From NCBI GenBank assembly GCA_028823035.1, contig JAPKCI010000001.1, positions 62,001 through 126,000 on the forward strand: 64,000 bases of DNA. Direction: 5' to 3'. The notes under the pieces were generated by a model, which did no database searches, was not told where the DNA came from, and saw only the letters and a program-made list of their open reading frames with translations. A program made the translations under genes and the position numbers. The DNA is from Rubripirellula sp. (lineage in GTDB: Bacteria > Planctomycetota > Planctomycetia > Pirellulales > Pirellulaceae). Each line of letters begins with the position of its first letter. Positions within the stretch are counted from its first letter, which is position 1. Below are positions 18,796 through 28,174 of the stretch, piece by piece.

Positions 18796-20223
18796 ATGAA
18801 ACTACGAATCCATCGGTTTGAGTTCCACCGGCTCGACATGAGTACGCGATTTCCGTTCCGTTACGGTATCGCAAGCATGTCCGATGTGCCACATCTGTTT
18901 GTGCGGGCGCACGTGGAAATTGACCAACAAATGTGTCAGGGAACGGCATCCGAGGGTTTGCCTCCGAAGTGGTTCACCAAGAATCCTCATACCGACTTCG
19001 AACAAGACGACCTGCCCGAAATGCTGGGCGTGATCAGACAGGCAGCGAACTTAGCGGTTGATTCAAAAACCCACCTCAGCTTTTTTTCATGGTGGATGGG
19101 TCTCTACGAACAACAGGCTGCCTGGGCTCGAGAAACAAAACATCCACCACTGTTAGCCAATCTCGGCGTCAGCCTGATGGAGCGGGCTGTTCTGGATGCC
19201 ACCTGCCGGCAACAGCAATCAACTCTATCAACAATCCTTCGCCAGAATCGCTTGGGCATTGAACTTGCCGCGATTCGTCCAGAATTGGAGGGATTGGAAG
19301 TCGCTAACCTGCTACCCCCTCGACCACTCAGACAGGTTCAACTACGGCACACCATCGGTCTTTCTGACGCGGTGACCGATGCGGATATCCAACCTGCTGA
19401 CCGGACTGATGATGGTTTGCCTCATTCCCTGATTAGCAACATCGAGGCCTATGGCCTCCATTGTTTCAAAATCAAGCTGTCAGGGAATATCGATGCTGAT
19501 GTTGCCCGCATGAAGGACTTGTCATCCCTGCTCAGAACGCAGGTGGGTGACAAGCTGCGATTCACGCTGGATGGCAACGAGCAGTACGAAACAATGGCAT
19601 GCTTTCGGGATCACTGGGAACAACTGTGTTCGGAAACATCCATCCGTCGAATGGTCAAGCAATCGTTGCTGTTTGTAGAACAACCCATCCACCGCGACGC
19701 TGCCCTACAAGAGGAGGTAAAACAGACCATCCAGAACTGGCACGATGCCCCACCGCTCATCATCGACGAGTCGGATGCCGAACTCGATTCACTACCGACT
19801 GCCCTGGCATTGGGGTACTCCGGCACAAGTCACAAAAACTGCAAGGGGATCATCAAGAGCGTTGCTGCGTTGGGCACGATTCAACAGTCACAGACAACCA
19901 GAAATCGATTGATCCTGTCGGCTGAGGACCTCGGAAATATTGGCCCGATCGCGCTGCTACAGGATCTAGCTGTTGTTGCCGCCTTGGGGATCGATCACGT
20001 TGAACGAAATGGGCATCACTATTTCGCCGGTTTAAATATGTTTCCAAAGTCGATTCAGGAAAAAACGGCGGCAGACCACCCCGATCTCTATCAATGGAAC
20101 CAAGGTGGATTCGTAGCTTTGCAACCTGTCCATGGAGAACTACGACTTGATTCTGTCAACGCTGCGCCCATGGGGGTGTCGCAAGCGATCGATCTGACAT
20201 CCTTTAAACTGTGGGATCTGTGA
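18796..20223 (+). CDS. Enolase-superfamily enzyme (mandelate racemase/muconate lactonizing type)
   Basis: About 475 residues from the ATG at 18796; the frame is open upstream through the 16-bp repeats but that part has no domain sequence, and no good ribosome-binding site precedes 18796. The C-terminal barrel has the expected metal ligands in order: Asp259 (FTLDGNEQY), Glu295 (FVEQPI) and Asp324 (IIDESDAE), with Lys347/Lys350 (KNCKG) and a KxK motif near HCFKIKLSGN as candidate catalytic lysines. The enzyme would act by metal-assisted proton abstraction alpha to a carboxylate; the substrate cannot be named. A capping domain occupies about 1-160. Neighbours do not define a pathway. Confidence 0.8.
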   Translation: MKLRIHRFEFHRLDMSTRFPFRYGIASMSDVPHLFVRAHVEIDQQMCQGTASEGLPPKWFTKNPHTDFEQDDLPEMLGVIRQAANLAVDSKTHLSFFSWWMGLYEQQAAWARETKHPPLLANLGVSLMERAVLDATCRQQQSTLSTILRQNRLGIELAAIRPELEGLEVANLLPPRPLRQVQLRHTIGLSDAVTDADIQPADRTDDGLPHSLISNIEAYGLHCFKIKLSGNIDADVARMKDLSSLLRTQVGDKLRFTLDGNEQYETMACFRDHWEQLCSETSIRRMVKQSLLFVEQPIHRDAALQEEVKQTIQNWHDAPPLIIDESDAELDSLPTALALGYSGTSHKNCKGIIKSVAALGTIQQSQTTRNRLILSAEDLGNIGPIALLQDLAVVAALGIDHVERNGHHYFAGLNMFPKSIQEKTAADHPDLYQWNQGGFVALQPVHGELRLDSVNAAPMGVSQAIDLTSFKLWDL

Positions 20224-20311
20224 CGCGACGATACGGAGTACCGCGTTGCACGCGTATGCCTCGTCGTCCACACTATGGTGGCCCACTGAACCTCCCTACC
20301 CAGCCAATCCC

Positions 20312-21664
20312 ATGACAGATTCACCAAGTTCAAGTCTCCCGTGGTACCAACGCATTGGACCCGGACTGATCACCGCCTGCGTTGTGATTGGCCCCGGCAG
20401 CATCATGACGAGTTCGATCGTGGGAGCGAACGAGGGCTATTCAAAACTATGGATCGTGCTTGTGTCCGTGGCTTTCATGCTGGTGTACATGACACTGGGA
20501 GCGAAACTTGGGGCAGTTGCCAACACTTCGCCTGGCAACTTGATTCGCCAAAAAGCGGGTAGTTGGCTTGCAATCCTCGTTGGATGCTCGGTCTTTTTCA
20601 TTTCTGCTGCTTTCCAGTCGGGAAATAACCTCGGGGTTGCGGCCGCATTTGAAGCATTCGTTGAATCCAAAACCCTCGTCGCCTGCCTCGTTGTCGCGTT
20701 CAATCTGTTAGCCATCTGTTTTCTTTTTGCCTTCCGGAATCTGTATCGCGTGCTGGAGCGACTCATGATGGCCTTTGTCGGGCTGATGTTGATCAGTTTC
20801 GCCATCAACCTGGTTGCACTCCGCCCCAATCTCATTGAACTTGCACAAGGTTTCATTCCTTCATTGGGAACGACCCATAGTGACGCGACCCCAAAAGACA
20901 CGCTCGACAGTCTGATTGCGTTGCTCGGCTTGATTGGCACTACCTTTGTGATCACCGCGGCTTTTTATCAGGCCTATCTCGTTCGTCAAAAGGGCTGGGA
21001 TCAGAAAGAGGTTCGTAACGGCATACTGGATGCCCGCATCGGAGCAGTGATCATGACTTTGATCACGGTGATGTTGATGTCGACGGCAGCGGCTGGACTC
21101 TACAACGGATCGGTAGTCAAACTGGCCAACCCCGTACAGGTAGCCGAGGCGTTGGAACCTACTTTTGGCACCTTTGGCAAAGTCATTTTTTGCCTTGGTC
21201 TTTTCTCGGCAGCATTCTCATCATTCCTGATCAACTCCATGATTGGTGGCTTTATCGTTTCTGACTGCCTTGGCATGGGTAGCGATCCGCATGATCGTGC
21301 ACCACGCGTGATGACCACAATCGCATTACTGACCGGCATGACGATTGCTCTGGCCGCCTTGATTCTGGATTTTGATCGGACACCAACAATCATTGCTGCC
21401 CAAGCGGTGACTGTGGTCGGAGCACCGCTGGTAGCTGGCGTCCTATTTTGGCTGGCCAGCAGCAAAGATGTGATGGGTTCATTTGCTGCTAAAGGGTTCA
21501 CGAAAGTTTTTGCTGGACTTGGCTTGATCCTGCTTCTTGCAATGGCAGGCAATACGGCAATCAACACGTTACCGGCCAAGATCGAACAATACCTTGATCG
21601 TCAGCCTGCGACCGTGAACGAAGGTGCAACAACCCTTCCGAACGGCATCCCAGCCACAGATTAA
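20312..21664 (+). CDS. Nramp-like (SLC11) transporter with divergent metal site
   Basis: About 450 residues from the ATG at 20312, with around 11 hydrophobic segments. The N-terminal IGPGLITACVVIGPGSIMTS matches Nramp TM1, but the metal-binding DPGN is GPGS (27-30). In TM6 the canonical MPHN is AFYQ (217-220), followed by the conserved-looking AYLVRQKGW. The fold assignment is fairly sure; loss of Asp, Asn, Met and His ligands argues against classical Mn/Fe transport. Starts further upstream at 20246 are possible but add unrelated sequence. Located 88 bases after the enolase-superfamily gene on the same strand. Confidence 0.8.
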   Translation: MTDSPSSSLPWYQRIGPGLITACVVIGPGSIMTSSIVGANEGYSKLWIVLVSVAFMLVYMTLGAKLGAVANTSPGNLIRQKAGSWLAILVGCSVFFISAAFQSGNNLGVAAAFEAFVESKTLVACLVVAFNLLAICFLFAFRNLYRVLERLMMAFVGLMLISFAINLVALRPNLIELAQGFIPSLGTTHSDATPKDTLDSLIALLGLIGTTFVITAAFYQAYLVRQKGWDQKEVRNGILDARIGAVIMTLITVMLMSTAAAGLYNGSVVKLANPVQVAEALEPTFGTFGKVIFCLGLFSAAFSSFLINSMIGGFIVSDCLGMGSDPHDRAPRVMTTIALLTGMTIALAALILDFDRTPTIIAAQAVTVVGAPLVAGVLFWLASSKDVMGSFAAKGFTKVFAGLGLILLLAMAGNTAINTLPAKIEQYLDRQPATVNEGATTLPNGIPATD

Positions 21665-21778
21665 ACTTGGTCAGTGGATTGAAAAACTGAGGCTGGGCAG
21701 ATCATCGCCACCATCGTCCTGCCGAACTCGAGTCCTCAAGCTGTAATTTCAAGACCTCGTTATTCGGGAGTGTTTCCA

Positions 21779-22528
21779 ATGTGCAAGCATGCCCTCGATC
21801 GGCAACAGCTAGATGAATTCCGCCAGACCGGGCACCTGACCGTTCACAGTCTCTTTGACGCCCATACCATCGAATCTGTTCTGGATGACCTAATGATCTG
21901 GAGTGCAGAATTCATGGAATCGCTGACTGAAGAAAAACAACGCTGGTTTGTCGAGCGAAATGGTGACGCGACAAATGTACTTAGAAAACTTGATAACCCT
22001 GCTTTCCACCGTGAACCATTTGCCAAACTGGCAACTCACCCATCATTGGTTCCCATGATCCAGCAATTGATCGGTGAGGAAATTCATTTGTTCTTCGGTC
22101 AGGTGTTCATGAAACCACCGGAAGTTGGTGGCCCCAAACCCATCCATCAGGACAATTACTATTTTGGACCCGATGATCTGAACGCCACGTTGACTGTCTG
22201 GATTGCTCTCGACGATGCGACCACCTCCAACGGTTGCCTTCACTATTGCAACCAGCACCAGGACCACATCCTGCCTCATGTTGCGCCAGTTGACGAGCCT
22301 TTTAATCTGCAAATCAGCGGGGACGTCAGTGACGCATGCGAGATGCATCCCGCTCCGATCAAAAGCGGCGGCGTGTCTTTTCACCACGGAAACACGCCCC
22401 ACTTTTCCGCCGAAAACCGGAGCCGGAAACCACGCCGCGCTGTTGCATTTCATTACCTCCGCAATGACGCACGCTTAGTCAACTCCGGGCTCAGTTATGA
22501 CCCCGCAATGAGAATCGCGATCTCATGA
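21779..22528 (+). CDS. Phytanoyl-CoA dioxygenase (PhyH) family protein
   Basis: About 250 residues. The ATG at 21779 is preferred over the in-frame GTG at 21770 because GGGAG lies about nine bases upstream of it. The Fe(II)/2-oxoglutarate site is visible: HQD (His123, Asp125 in KPIHQDNYYF) and the distal His in SFHHGNTPHFSAENRS, with a likely 2-oxoglutarate-binding Arg in RKPRRAVAF. The family hydroxylates small molecules, lipids or natural products; planctomycetes carry many paralogues. The substrate is unknown. The GNAT gene follows after 76 bases on the same strand. Confidence 0.9.
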   Translation: MCKHALDRQQLDEFRQTGHLTVHSLFDAHTIESVLDDLMIWSAEFMESLTEEKQRWFVERNGDATNVLRKLDNPAFHREPFAKLATHPSLVPMIQQLIGEEIHLFFGQVFMKPPEVGGPKPIHQDNYYFGPDDLNATLTVWIALDDATTSNGCLHYCNQHQDHILPHVAPVDEPFNLQISGDVSDACEMHPAPIKSGGVSFHHGNTPHFSAENRSRKPRRAVAFHYLRNDARLVNSGLSYDPAMRIAIS

Positions 22529-22604
22529 TCGCTGACCATACACCGCAGCAAATGCTTAGCACCTGGATGATCTCATCCAGAAGAGTCTTGATCCGGAGAT
22601 CGCG

Positions 22605-23426
22605 GTGAAACATAAAGTCAGACCACTAACATCAGAAGATATCCCCGGGGCACTCGCTCTGTGCCAAATGTCTGGCTGGAATCAATTAACAACTGACTGG
22701 GACCGGCTGCTGAAACATGAACCGCAAGGTTGCTTTGCGGTAGAGGCCAACCGAGAAATCATTGCCACAGTCACAACGACCTGCTACGGGCGTGACTTGG
22801 CATGGATCGGCATGATGTTGGTTCATGAAAACTATCGACGGCAGGGTATCGCGGGCGCGTTGATTGCCAAGTGCCTGGAACATTTGCGTTCACGGAACAT
22901 TCGCTGCATCAAACTGGATGCAACGCCGGCGGGAAAACTCGTCTACAGCCAAATGGGATTCCGGGATGAATGGTCGTTTCATCGCTGGAAGCGCGACGGC
23001 GATTCGGAAGCCACAAGACGAAACTTGAATCTTGGTACGGTGCACGGCGAATGGAACCATGAACTCGATCAGATTGCTTTTGGTGTTGATCGTCGCGAGT
23101 GGCTCAATCGACTGGCCGCACATTCCTGCTCTGTCAATTACAAAGAGGGTTGCGGCATGATACGCGAGGGTCATCTCGCCAGTTACATCGGACCCATGAT
23201 TGCAGGTACCGCCAAAACCGCCGCTCAGGTCATCGATGCATTGCTACTCATCACCAGCAGAACCACTTTCTGGGATGTGCCCCAACCAAATCAAGACGCA
23301 GTCGCTCTGGCGGAGGAAAATGGTTTTCAACCGGTGAGGGATCTGACTCGAATGTGGACCGGCGTTGAGCTGATTCCCTGTGACCTGAGCCTCCAATACG
23401 CTCTTTCTGATCCCGGCACTGGCTAA
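22605..23426 (+). CDS. GNAT-family N-acetyltransferase, two-domain type
   Basis: A 273-residue protein starting at GTG with GGAG upstream. The N-terminal GNAT domain (about 1-130) has the acetyl-CoA-binding motif HENYRRQGIAGALIAKCLEH and a following LDATPAGKLVYSQMGF strand-helix typical of the fold. The C-terminal half (about 140-273) resembles the second GNAT-like domain found in YitH/HolE-type proteins (GMIREGHLASYIGPMIAGT; WDVPQPNQDAVALAEENGF). The acceptor substrate is unknown. Probably co-transcribed with the PhyH gene upstream. Confidence 0.9.
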   Translation: MKHKVRPLTSEDIPGALALCQMSGWNQLTTDWDRLLKHEPQGCFAVEANREIIATVTTTCYGRDLAWIGMMLVHENYRRQGIAGALIAKCLEHLRSRNIRCIKLDATPAGKLVYSQMGFRDEWSFHRWKRDGDSEATRRNLNLGTVHGEWNHELDQIAFGVDRREWLNRLAAHSCSVNYKEGCGMIREGHLASYIGPMIAGTAKTAAQVIDALLLITSRTTFWDVPQPNQDAVALAEENGFQPVRDLTRMWTGVELIPCDLSLQYALSDPGTG

Positions 23427-23464
23427 GATATAACAATCGCTGCCAACTGCACGGCCGTTTATTG

Positions 23465-26038
23465 ATGGATATCATCCTGATGAACCGACTATTCGCCCTG
23501 ATCGCTTTCGCCATACTGTCATCCCATGACGGACTCAGTGCGGAACCTCCACTGGATCGAAAACGACCCAACATTGTCTTCATTCTGCTCGATAACGTGG
23601 GCAAAGACTGGCTGAGATGTTATGGGAGTCAGGAAAACCAGACCCCCAACATCGATCGTCTCTGCGCAACCGGAATGAAGTTTCGCAACTTCTATGTCAC
23701 ACCCGTGTGCAGTACTACACGAACCATGCTGCTGACAGGACGGTACCCGTTTCGTACCGGATGGCACACACACCATGATTCAGCAATCTACGGTGGTGGA
23801 TTTCTCGACTGGAATCGTGAGGTCTGTTTCCCTCGCTTGCTGCGTGATTCAGGATACAAGACCTGCATCTCGGGAAAGTGGCAGATCAATGATCTATTCG
23901 ATCCCGAGCAGAAGAACGCTTTGGCAGAACACGGATTTCAAGAACACTGCATCTGGCCAGAGGCAAAACCTGGTTTACTTGCTCACAAGAAGCGTTACTG
24001 GGACCCCTACGTCATTCGCGACGGTGAACGTATCGAAACCGTGGGTAAATTTGGTCCGGATGTGTTCACGGATTACTCCATCGACTTCATGAAGCGACAT
24101 CGGAATGAACCATTCATTCTTTATCAGTCCGCGATCCTGACCCACATTCCAGTCACCACAACACCGCTCAGCACCGATCCAGGCGCCTCACCCAGAGACA
24201 AATTTGCCGGCATGTTGCATTACGCGGATCACCTGATCGGGCGAATGACCAAAGCAATCGAGGAACTGGGACTCCGGGACAACACGCTGATTTTTATTGC
24301 CACTGACAACGGTACCGACAACGGGTCGGATCAGGGAATGCCGGAAAGTCTGGGAGGCATGCGAAATGGCCGGATTTCGGATGAAGGGATTTATTCGCTG
24401 ACAGAGCGGGGCATCAACATGCCTTTCATTGTGAATTGCCCCGGATGGATCTCGAAAGGTGCCGAAAGTGACGCATTACTGAATGCGTCCGACGTGCTTC
24501 CGACGCTGCTCGATCTCGCAAACGTCTCAGTACCATCGACGCTGCAAGTCGATGGCAATAGCTTTGCCGACATCCTGCGACAGCAATCTGATGCCTCATG
24601 GACACGAAGATGGACGTTCTCACAATACGCGCAGGACCGGGTTGTTCGGGATCTCCGGTACAAGCTTTATTCCTCGGGTAAGTTCTTCGACCTGGCTGCG
24701 GATCCACTCGAACGGAACCCCATTCCAGCGGTACGACAAACTGAATTTGAAGGGAAACGAAAGCAGGACTTGCAGCGGTTACTCGATGACTTGCCAGCAA
24801 ACGCAAAATGGCCGTGGAATTTCCGAAGCATCTCAGCACGTAAAGCCCGCATTGCGACCGATGCAACCAGAAGGGCAGAGTGGATCACAACAGATCTCGC
24901 GCCACCATCCACTCTGGCCTCGTTCTTCCAATGCCCACGTGAGTACCAAGGTCAGATGGGTGACTATCGCTCACCTCTGGAAAAGCAGAATGGAACGATG
25001 ATCACGACCCCTCGCGAGTGGCAGAACCGGCGTGCTGAAATCCTCAAGACCTGGCAGGACATTCTGGGACCATGGCCAGAACTGTTTGCCAAACCCGCCG
25101 TCCAAGCGGGCAAAATCACCCGACGAGAGGACATTACCCAGCGGCAACTCAAACTGGGAATCGGGATAGGTGGTGAAATGGTCGACGCCTTCATGTTGAT
25201 CCCCGATGGCGACGGCCCTTTTCCTGCGGTTGTCGTTCCCTATTACGACGCCCAGACGGGTGTTGGCTTAGGTGTTGAGCTCCGCGATTTTGGCTGGCAA
25301 CTGGCCAAACGCGGATTCGTTACCCTTTCCATTGGCAAACCCAACTCGGGCGTGAACTTTGAAAATCCACGCGAGGCGGGTCATCGGGGCCAGTACTTTG
25401 GCACCGAAGGCGAACCCGTCAAAACTCAACCCTTAGCAGCACTTGCCTTTGCTGCTGCCAATGCACATACATTTCTTGCTTCCCGCCCCGAAGTCTACCC
25501 GGATCGAATTGGCATTGTGGGTCACTCGTTTGGAGGCAAATGGTCTCTCTTTGCTTCCTGCCTGTATGAAAAATTTGCCTGCGCCGTTTGGTCCGACGCA
25601 GGAATCGTTTTTGATGAACGAGACCGCCGAAAAGAGAACCCCGGCGGGACGGTAAATTATTGGGATCGCTGGTATCTTGGTTTTGAACTCGGTGAAGTGA
25701 ATGGACTGGTTGAGTCACAGAGGTTTCGCAAGCTCCCCAGCGAGGGAGAACCACGTACTGGCTCTTACAAAAAGTTGATCGAAGGTGATCATGACCTTGT
25801 CGAACTTCATGCCTTGATGGCACCGCGACCATTACTGGTTTCCGGTGGAACCGCCGATCGGCCTGAACGCTGGTCAGCCTTGAATCATCTGGTTTCTGTC
25901 AATCAGATACTGGGCTATAACGACCGTGTGGCCATGACCAACCGTGATACACATGGGCCGAATGCTGAGTCCAATCAGCAAATCTACGATTTCTTTACAT
26001 GGTGGCTGCTGGAATCCAAAAGCGACGTGAAACATTGA
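23465..26038 (+). CDS. Sulfatase fused to an alpha/beta-hydrolase esterase
   Basis: About 858 residues in one uninterrupted frame. A signal peptide (NRLFALIAFAILSSHDGLSA) could start at the ATG at 23465 or at 23480. Residues about 35-450 are a sulfatase: NIVFILLDNVG, CSTTRTMLLTGRYP (83-96), SGKWQIND, LTHIPV and ATDNGTDNG. The modification motif reads CSTTR rather than C-x-P-S-R, the first metal pair is DN instead of DD, and GKWH is GKWQ. Residues about 540-855 are an alpha/beta hydrolase with GHSFGG (Ser688) and a late His (DTHG, His830), resembling dienelactone-hydrolase/acetyl-esterase proteins. A plausible role is combined de-sulfation and de-acylation of a marine polysaccharide, inferred only. 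Confidence 0.88.
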   Translation: MDIILMNRLFALIAFAILSSHDGLSAEPPLDRKRPNIVFILLDNVGKDWLRCYGSQENQTPNIDRLCATGMKFRNFYVTPVCSTTRTMLLTGRYPFRTGWHTHHDSAIYGGGFLDWNREVCFPRLLRDSGYKTCISGKWQINDLFDPEQKNALAEHGFQEHCIWPEAKPGLLAHKKRYWDPYVIRDGERIETVGKFGPDVFTDYSIDFMKRHRNEPFILYQSAILTHIPVTTTPLSTDPGASPRDKFAGMLHYADHLIGRMTKAIEELGLRDNTLIFIATDNGTDNGSDQGMPESLGGMRNGRISDEGIYSLTERGINMPFIVNCPGWISKGAESDALLNASDVLPTLLDLANVSVPSTLQVDGNSFADILRQQSDASWTRRWTFSQYAQDRVVRDLRYKLYSSGKFFDLAADPLERNPIPAVRQTEFEGKRKQDLQRLLDDLPANAKWPWNFRSISARKARIATDATRRAEWITTDLAPPSTLASFFQCPREYQGQMGDYRSPLEKQNGTMITTPREWQNRRAEILKTWQDILGPWPELFAKPAVQAGKITRREDITQRQLKLGIGIGGEMVDAFMLIPDGDGPFPAVVVPYYDAQTGVGLGVELRDFGWQLAKRGFVTLSIGKPNSGVNFENPREAGHRGQYFGTEGEPVKTQPLAALAFAAANAHTFLASRPEVYPDRIGIVGHSFGGKWSLFASCLYEKFACAVWSDAGIVFDERDRRKENPGGTVNYWDRWYLGFELGEVNGLVESQRFRKLPSEGEPRTGSYKKLIEGDHDLVELHALMAPRPLLVSGGTADRPERWSALNHLVSVNQILGYNDRVAMTNRDTHGPNAESNQQIYDFFTWWLLESKSDVKH

Positions 26039-26187
26039 CGTGTCAAACCATCACGACATCCGACTGACACCACCAAAGACGACTTGCCTGACCTTTACTG
26101 TACCTCAGTCATGATGCTGTATATGATCCTGCCAGTCTGGCTCGACGGTTGCCAGCATCAGGCTTTGATGTCACAGGAAAACTCTGA

Positions 26188-27168
26188 GTGATGCCCCAGA
26201 ATTCGATGGATGGACAAGAATCTGTTTCCTACAGATCGTTGGTTCAGGACTCCATTGTTCTGACTGGGCCAACGGCTTCGGGCAAGAGTTCCATTGCCCT
26301 TTGTCTGGCTCAAATCATTGGTGGCGAAGTACTTTCACTTGATTCGATTGCAGTCTACCGGGGCATGGACATCGGCTCGGCCAAGCCATCTCGACAAGAT
26401 CTGCGGGCGGTTCCACATCACCTGATCGACATGGTAGACCCCACCGAGGAATTCAGTGTCGCGTGCTATCTGGCGGCGGCGCACGATGCCGTTGAACAAA
26501 TACAAAAACGCGGCCGTCGAGCTATTTTTGTCGGTGGAACGCCAATGTTTCTCAAGGCAGTCGTGCGAGGATTTGACCCGGGGCCACCTGCCGACTGGGC
26601 GTTCCGCAAGGCTGTCGAGTCGGATCTGGAACAGCATGGCATCGAAGCCTTGAGACAACGCGTACAACAGGTTGATCCATTAGCTGCCCACCGAATTGGA
26701 TCCAACGATGCCCGACGAATGATTCGAGCTCTGGAAGTCGCCTACCATACGGGCACGCCGATCAGCCACCGCCAAGTTCAATTTGATCATCATCAAGATC
26801 CGGATAAATGCAACGTATTTGCATTGCAATGGCAACGACCGCAACTCCATGACCGCATCAACCGTCGGGTGAAACAGATGTTTGAAGATGGTTTCATTGC
26901 CGAAGTGCAAAGTTTGTTGGACCAACATGGGGAACTTTCACGGACGGCAAACCAAGCACTGGGCTATCGTGAAATAAGCGAATGGATCGAGCGAGGCGAG
27001 TCCGAAACAGACGTCTTGATTGAAGAGGTGTCAGCGCACACCCGTCAATTGGCTCGGCGTCAGGAGACCTGGTTGCGCTCATTCAATGAACGGCGTACCA
27101 TCGACGTTTCCGATCCCCATGAACCTGCTCAGGTTGCCCAGCAGATTGCCGCCAGTATTGTCCCCTGA
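26188..27168 (+). CDS. miaA: tRNA dimethylallyltransferase
   Basis: Transfers a dimethylallyl group to A37 of tRNAs reading UNN codons. The 326 residues contain the P-loop LTGPTASGKSSIA, the DSIAVYRGMDIGSAKPS substrate motif, HHLIDMVDP, AIFVGGTPMFLKAVVRG and NQALGYREI, all characteristic of MiaA. The start is GTG at 26188 or the adjacent ATG at 26191; AGGA lies 9-12 bases before them. Cytoplasmic. It ends 70 bases from the convergent ABC transporter gene. Confidence 0.96.
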   Translation: MMPQNSMDGQESVSYRSLVQDSIVLTGPTASGKSSIALCLAQIIGGEVLSLDSIAVYRGMDIGSAKPSRQDLRAVPHHLIDMVDPTEEFSVACYLAAAHDAVEQIQKRGRRAIFVGGTPMFLKAVVRGFDPGPPADWAFRKAVESDLEQHGIEALRQRVQQVDPLAAHRIGSNDARRMIRALEVAYHTGTPISHRQVQFDHHQDPDKCNVFALQWQRPQLHDRINRRVKQMFEDGFIAEVQSLLDQHGELSRTANQALGYREISEWIERGESETDVLIEEVSAHTRQLARRQETWLRSFNERRTIDVSDPHEPAQVAQQIAASIVP

Positions 27169-27238
27169 ACAGGCAAAGACCAACACCGACGGATCAAGGA
27201 TCGACCACTCATTTTTAAGCCGCAGAAGCTGTCGAGAC

Positions 27239-28165
27239 TTAAGTGACCAAACCCTTGGTCACCGTCATAAAAACGTCTTCCAGGGTTGGATCGCGGTCGT
27301 TGAATGACTTCATTCTGACACCTGCGTTAAGCAATTCCTCCATCAGACTTGCCAGCCCTTGATCGTCTGTCTCCAGTTCAGCCACCACGACAGTCGGTGC
27401 CATCTCGAGGGACCTCAAATGGGGACTGCTACGAAGGATGGACAACCCCGTCTCTTCACCAGCAATGAACTGAATTTCGACAATTCGATTGCGGCGTATC
27501 TGGCGATACACGCTATCGATAGGTCCGTGCATCAATAATTGTCCCCGCTCGATAATCCCAATCGAGGTACAGCAATCAGCGAGTTCGGTCAGAATATGAC
27601 TGCTAATCAAAATGGTCTTGCCCATCTTTCGCAACTCTTTGAGTAGCGCTTTGACCTCCACTCTGGCACGAGGGTCCAGACCGCTGGCGGGTTCATCAAG
27701 GATAAGAACCGGTGGGTCATGCACCAGTGTTTTCGCCAAACAAAGCCGCTGTTTCATTCCACGGGACAAGCCATTGACGAAGTCATCCCGCTTATGGGTG
27801 AGATCGAGTAATTCCAGCACATTATCGATAATTTTTTTCCGCTCCACGCGACCAATACGATAGGCGACGGCAAAGAAATCGAGAAATTCCCATACTCGCA
27901 TACCATCGTAGACGCCAAAGTTATCTGGCATGTAGCCCACGGACTGCCGTACGCCCACAGGATCACCCATGACGTCACAGCCAGCCACCTCTCCGCGACC
28001 ACGGCTTGCCCTCAGCAGCGTCGCGAGAAATCGAATCGTCGTACTTTTACCAGCGCCATTGGGTCCGATGAATCCAAACGTTTCACCAGCAGCAATGTGC
28101 AAGTCGATTGAATCGACCGCCGTAAAGTCGCCGTAGTCTTTCCCGAAACCTTTGAGTGTGATCAT
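27239..28165 (-). CDS. ABC transporter ATP-binding protein (ABC-2 / Gld-like)
   Basis: A 308-residue ATPase with Walker A GFIGPNGAGKSTT, a signature motif LSRGMKQRLCLAK, Walker B VLILDEPASGLDP and switch HILTEL. The length and C-terminal extension (VDD-like domain from about 220) match the ATPases of ABC-2-type exporters such as GldA/CcmA-like proteins. It starts nine bases after the stop of the 794-residue membrane protein on the same strand, so the two form an operon. No separate ABC-2 permease is seen in the window. The substrate is unknown. Confidence 0.93.
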   Translation of the reverse strand: MITLKGFGKDYGDFTAVDSIDLHIAAGETFGFIGPNGAGKSTTIRFLATLLRASRGRGEVAGCDVMGDPVGVRQSVGYMPDNFGVYDGMRVWEFLDFFAVAYRIGRVERKKIIDNVLELLDLTHKRDDFVNGLSRGMKQRLCLAKTLVHDPPVLILDEPASGLDPRARVEVKALLKELRKMGKTILISSHILTELADCCTSIGIIERGQLLMHGPIDSVYRQIRRNRIVEIQFIAGEETGLSILRSSPHLRSLEMAPTVVVAELETDDQGLASLMEELLNAGVRMKSFNDRDPTLEDVFMTVTKGLVT

Positions 28166-28174
28166 GAGCCTTAT

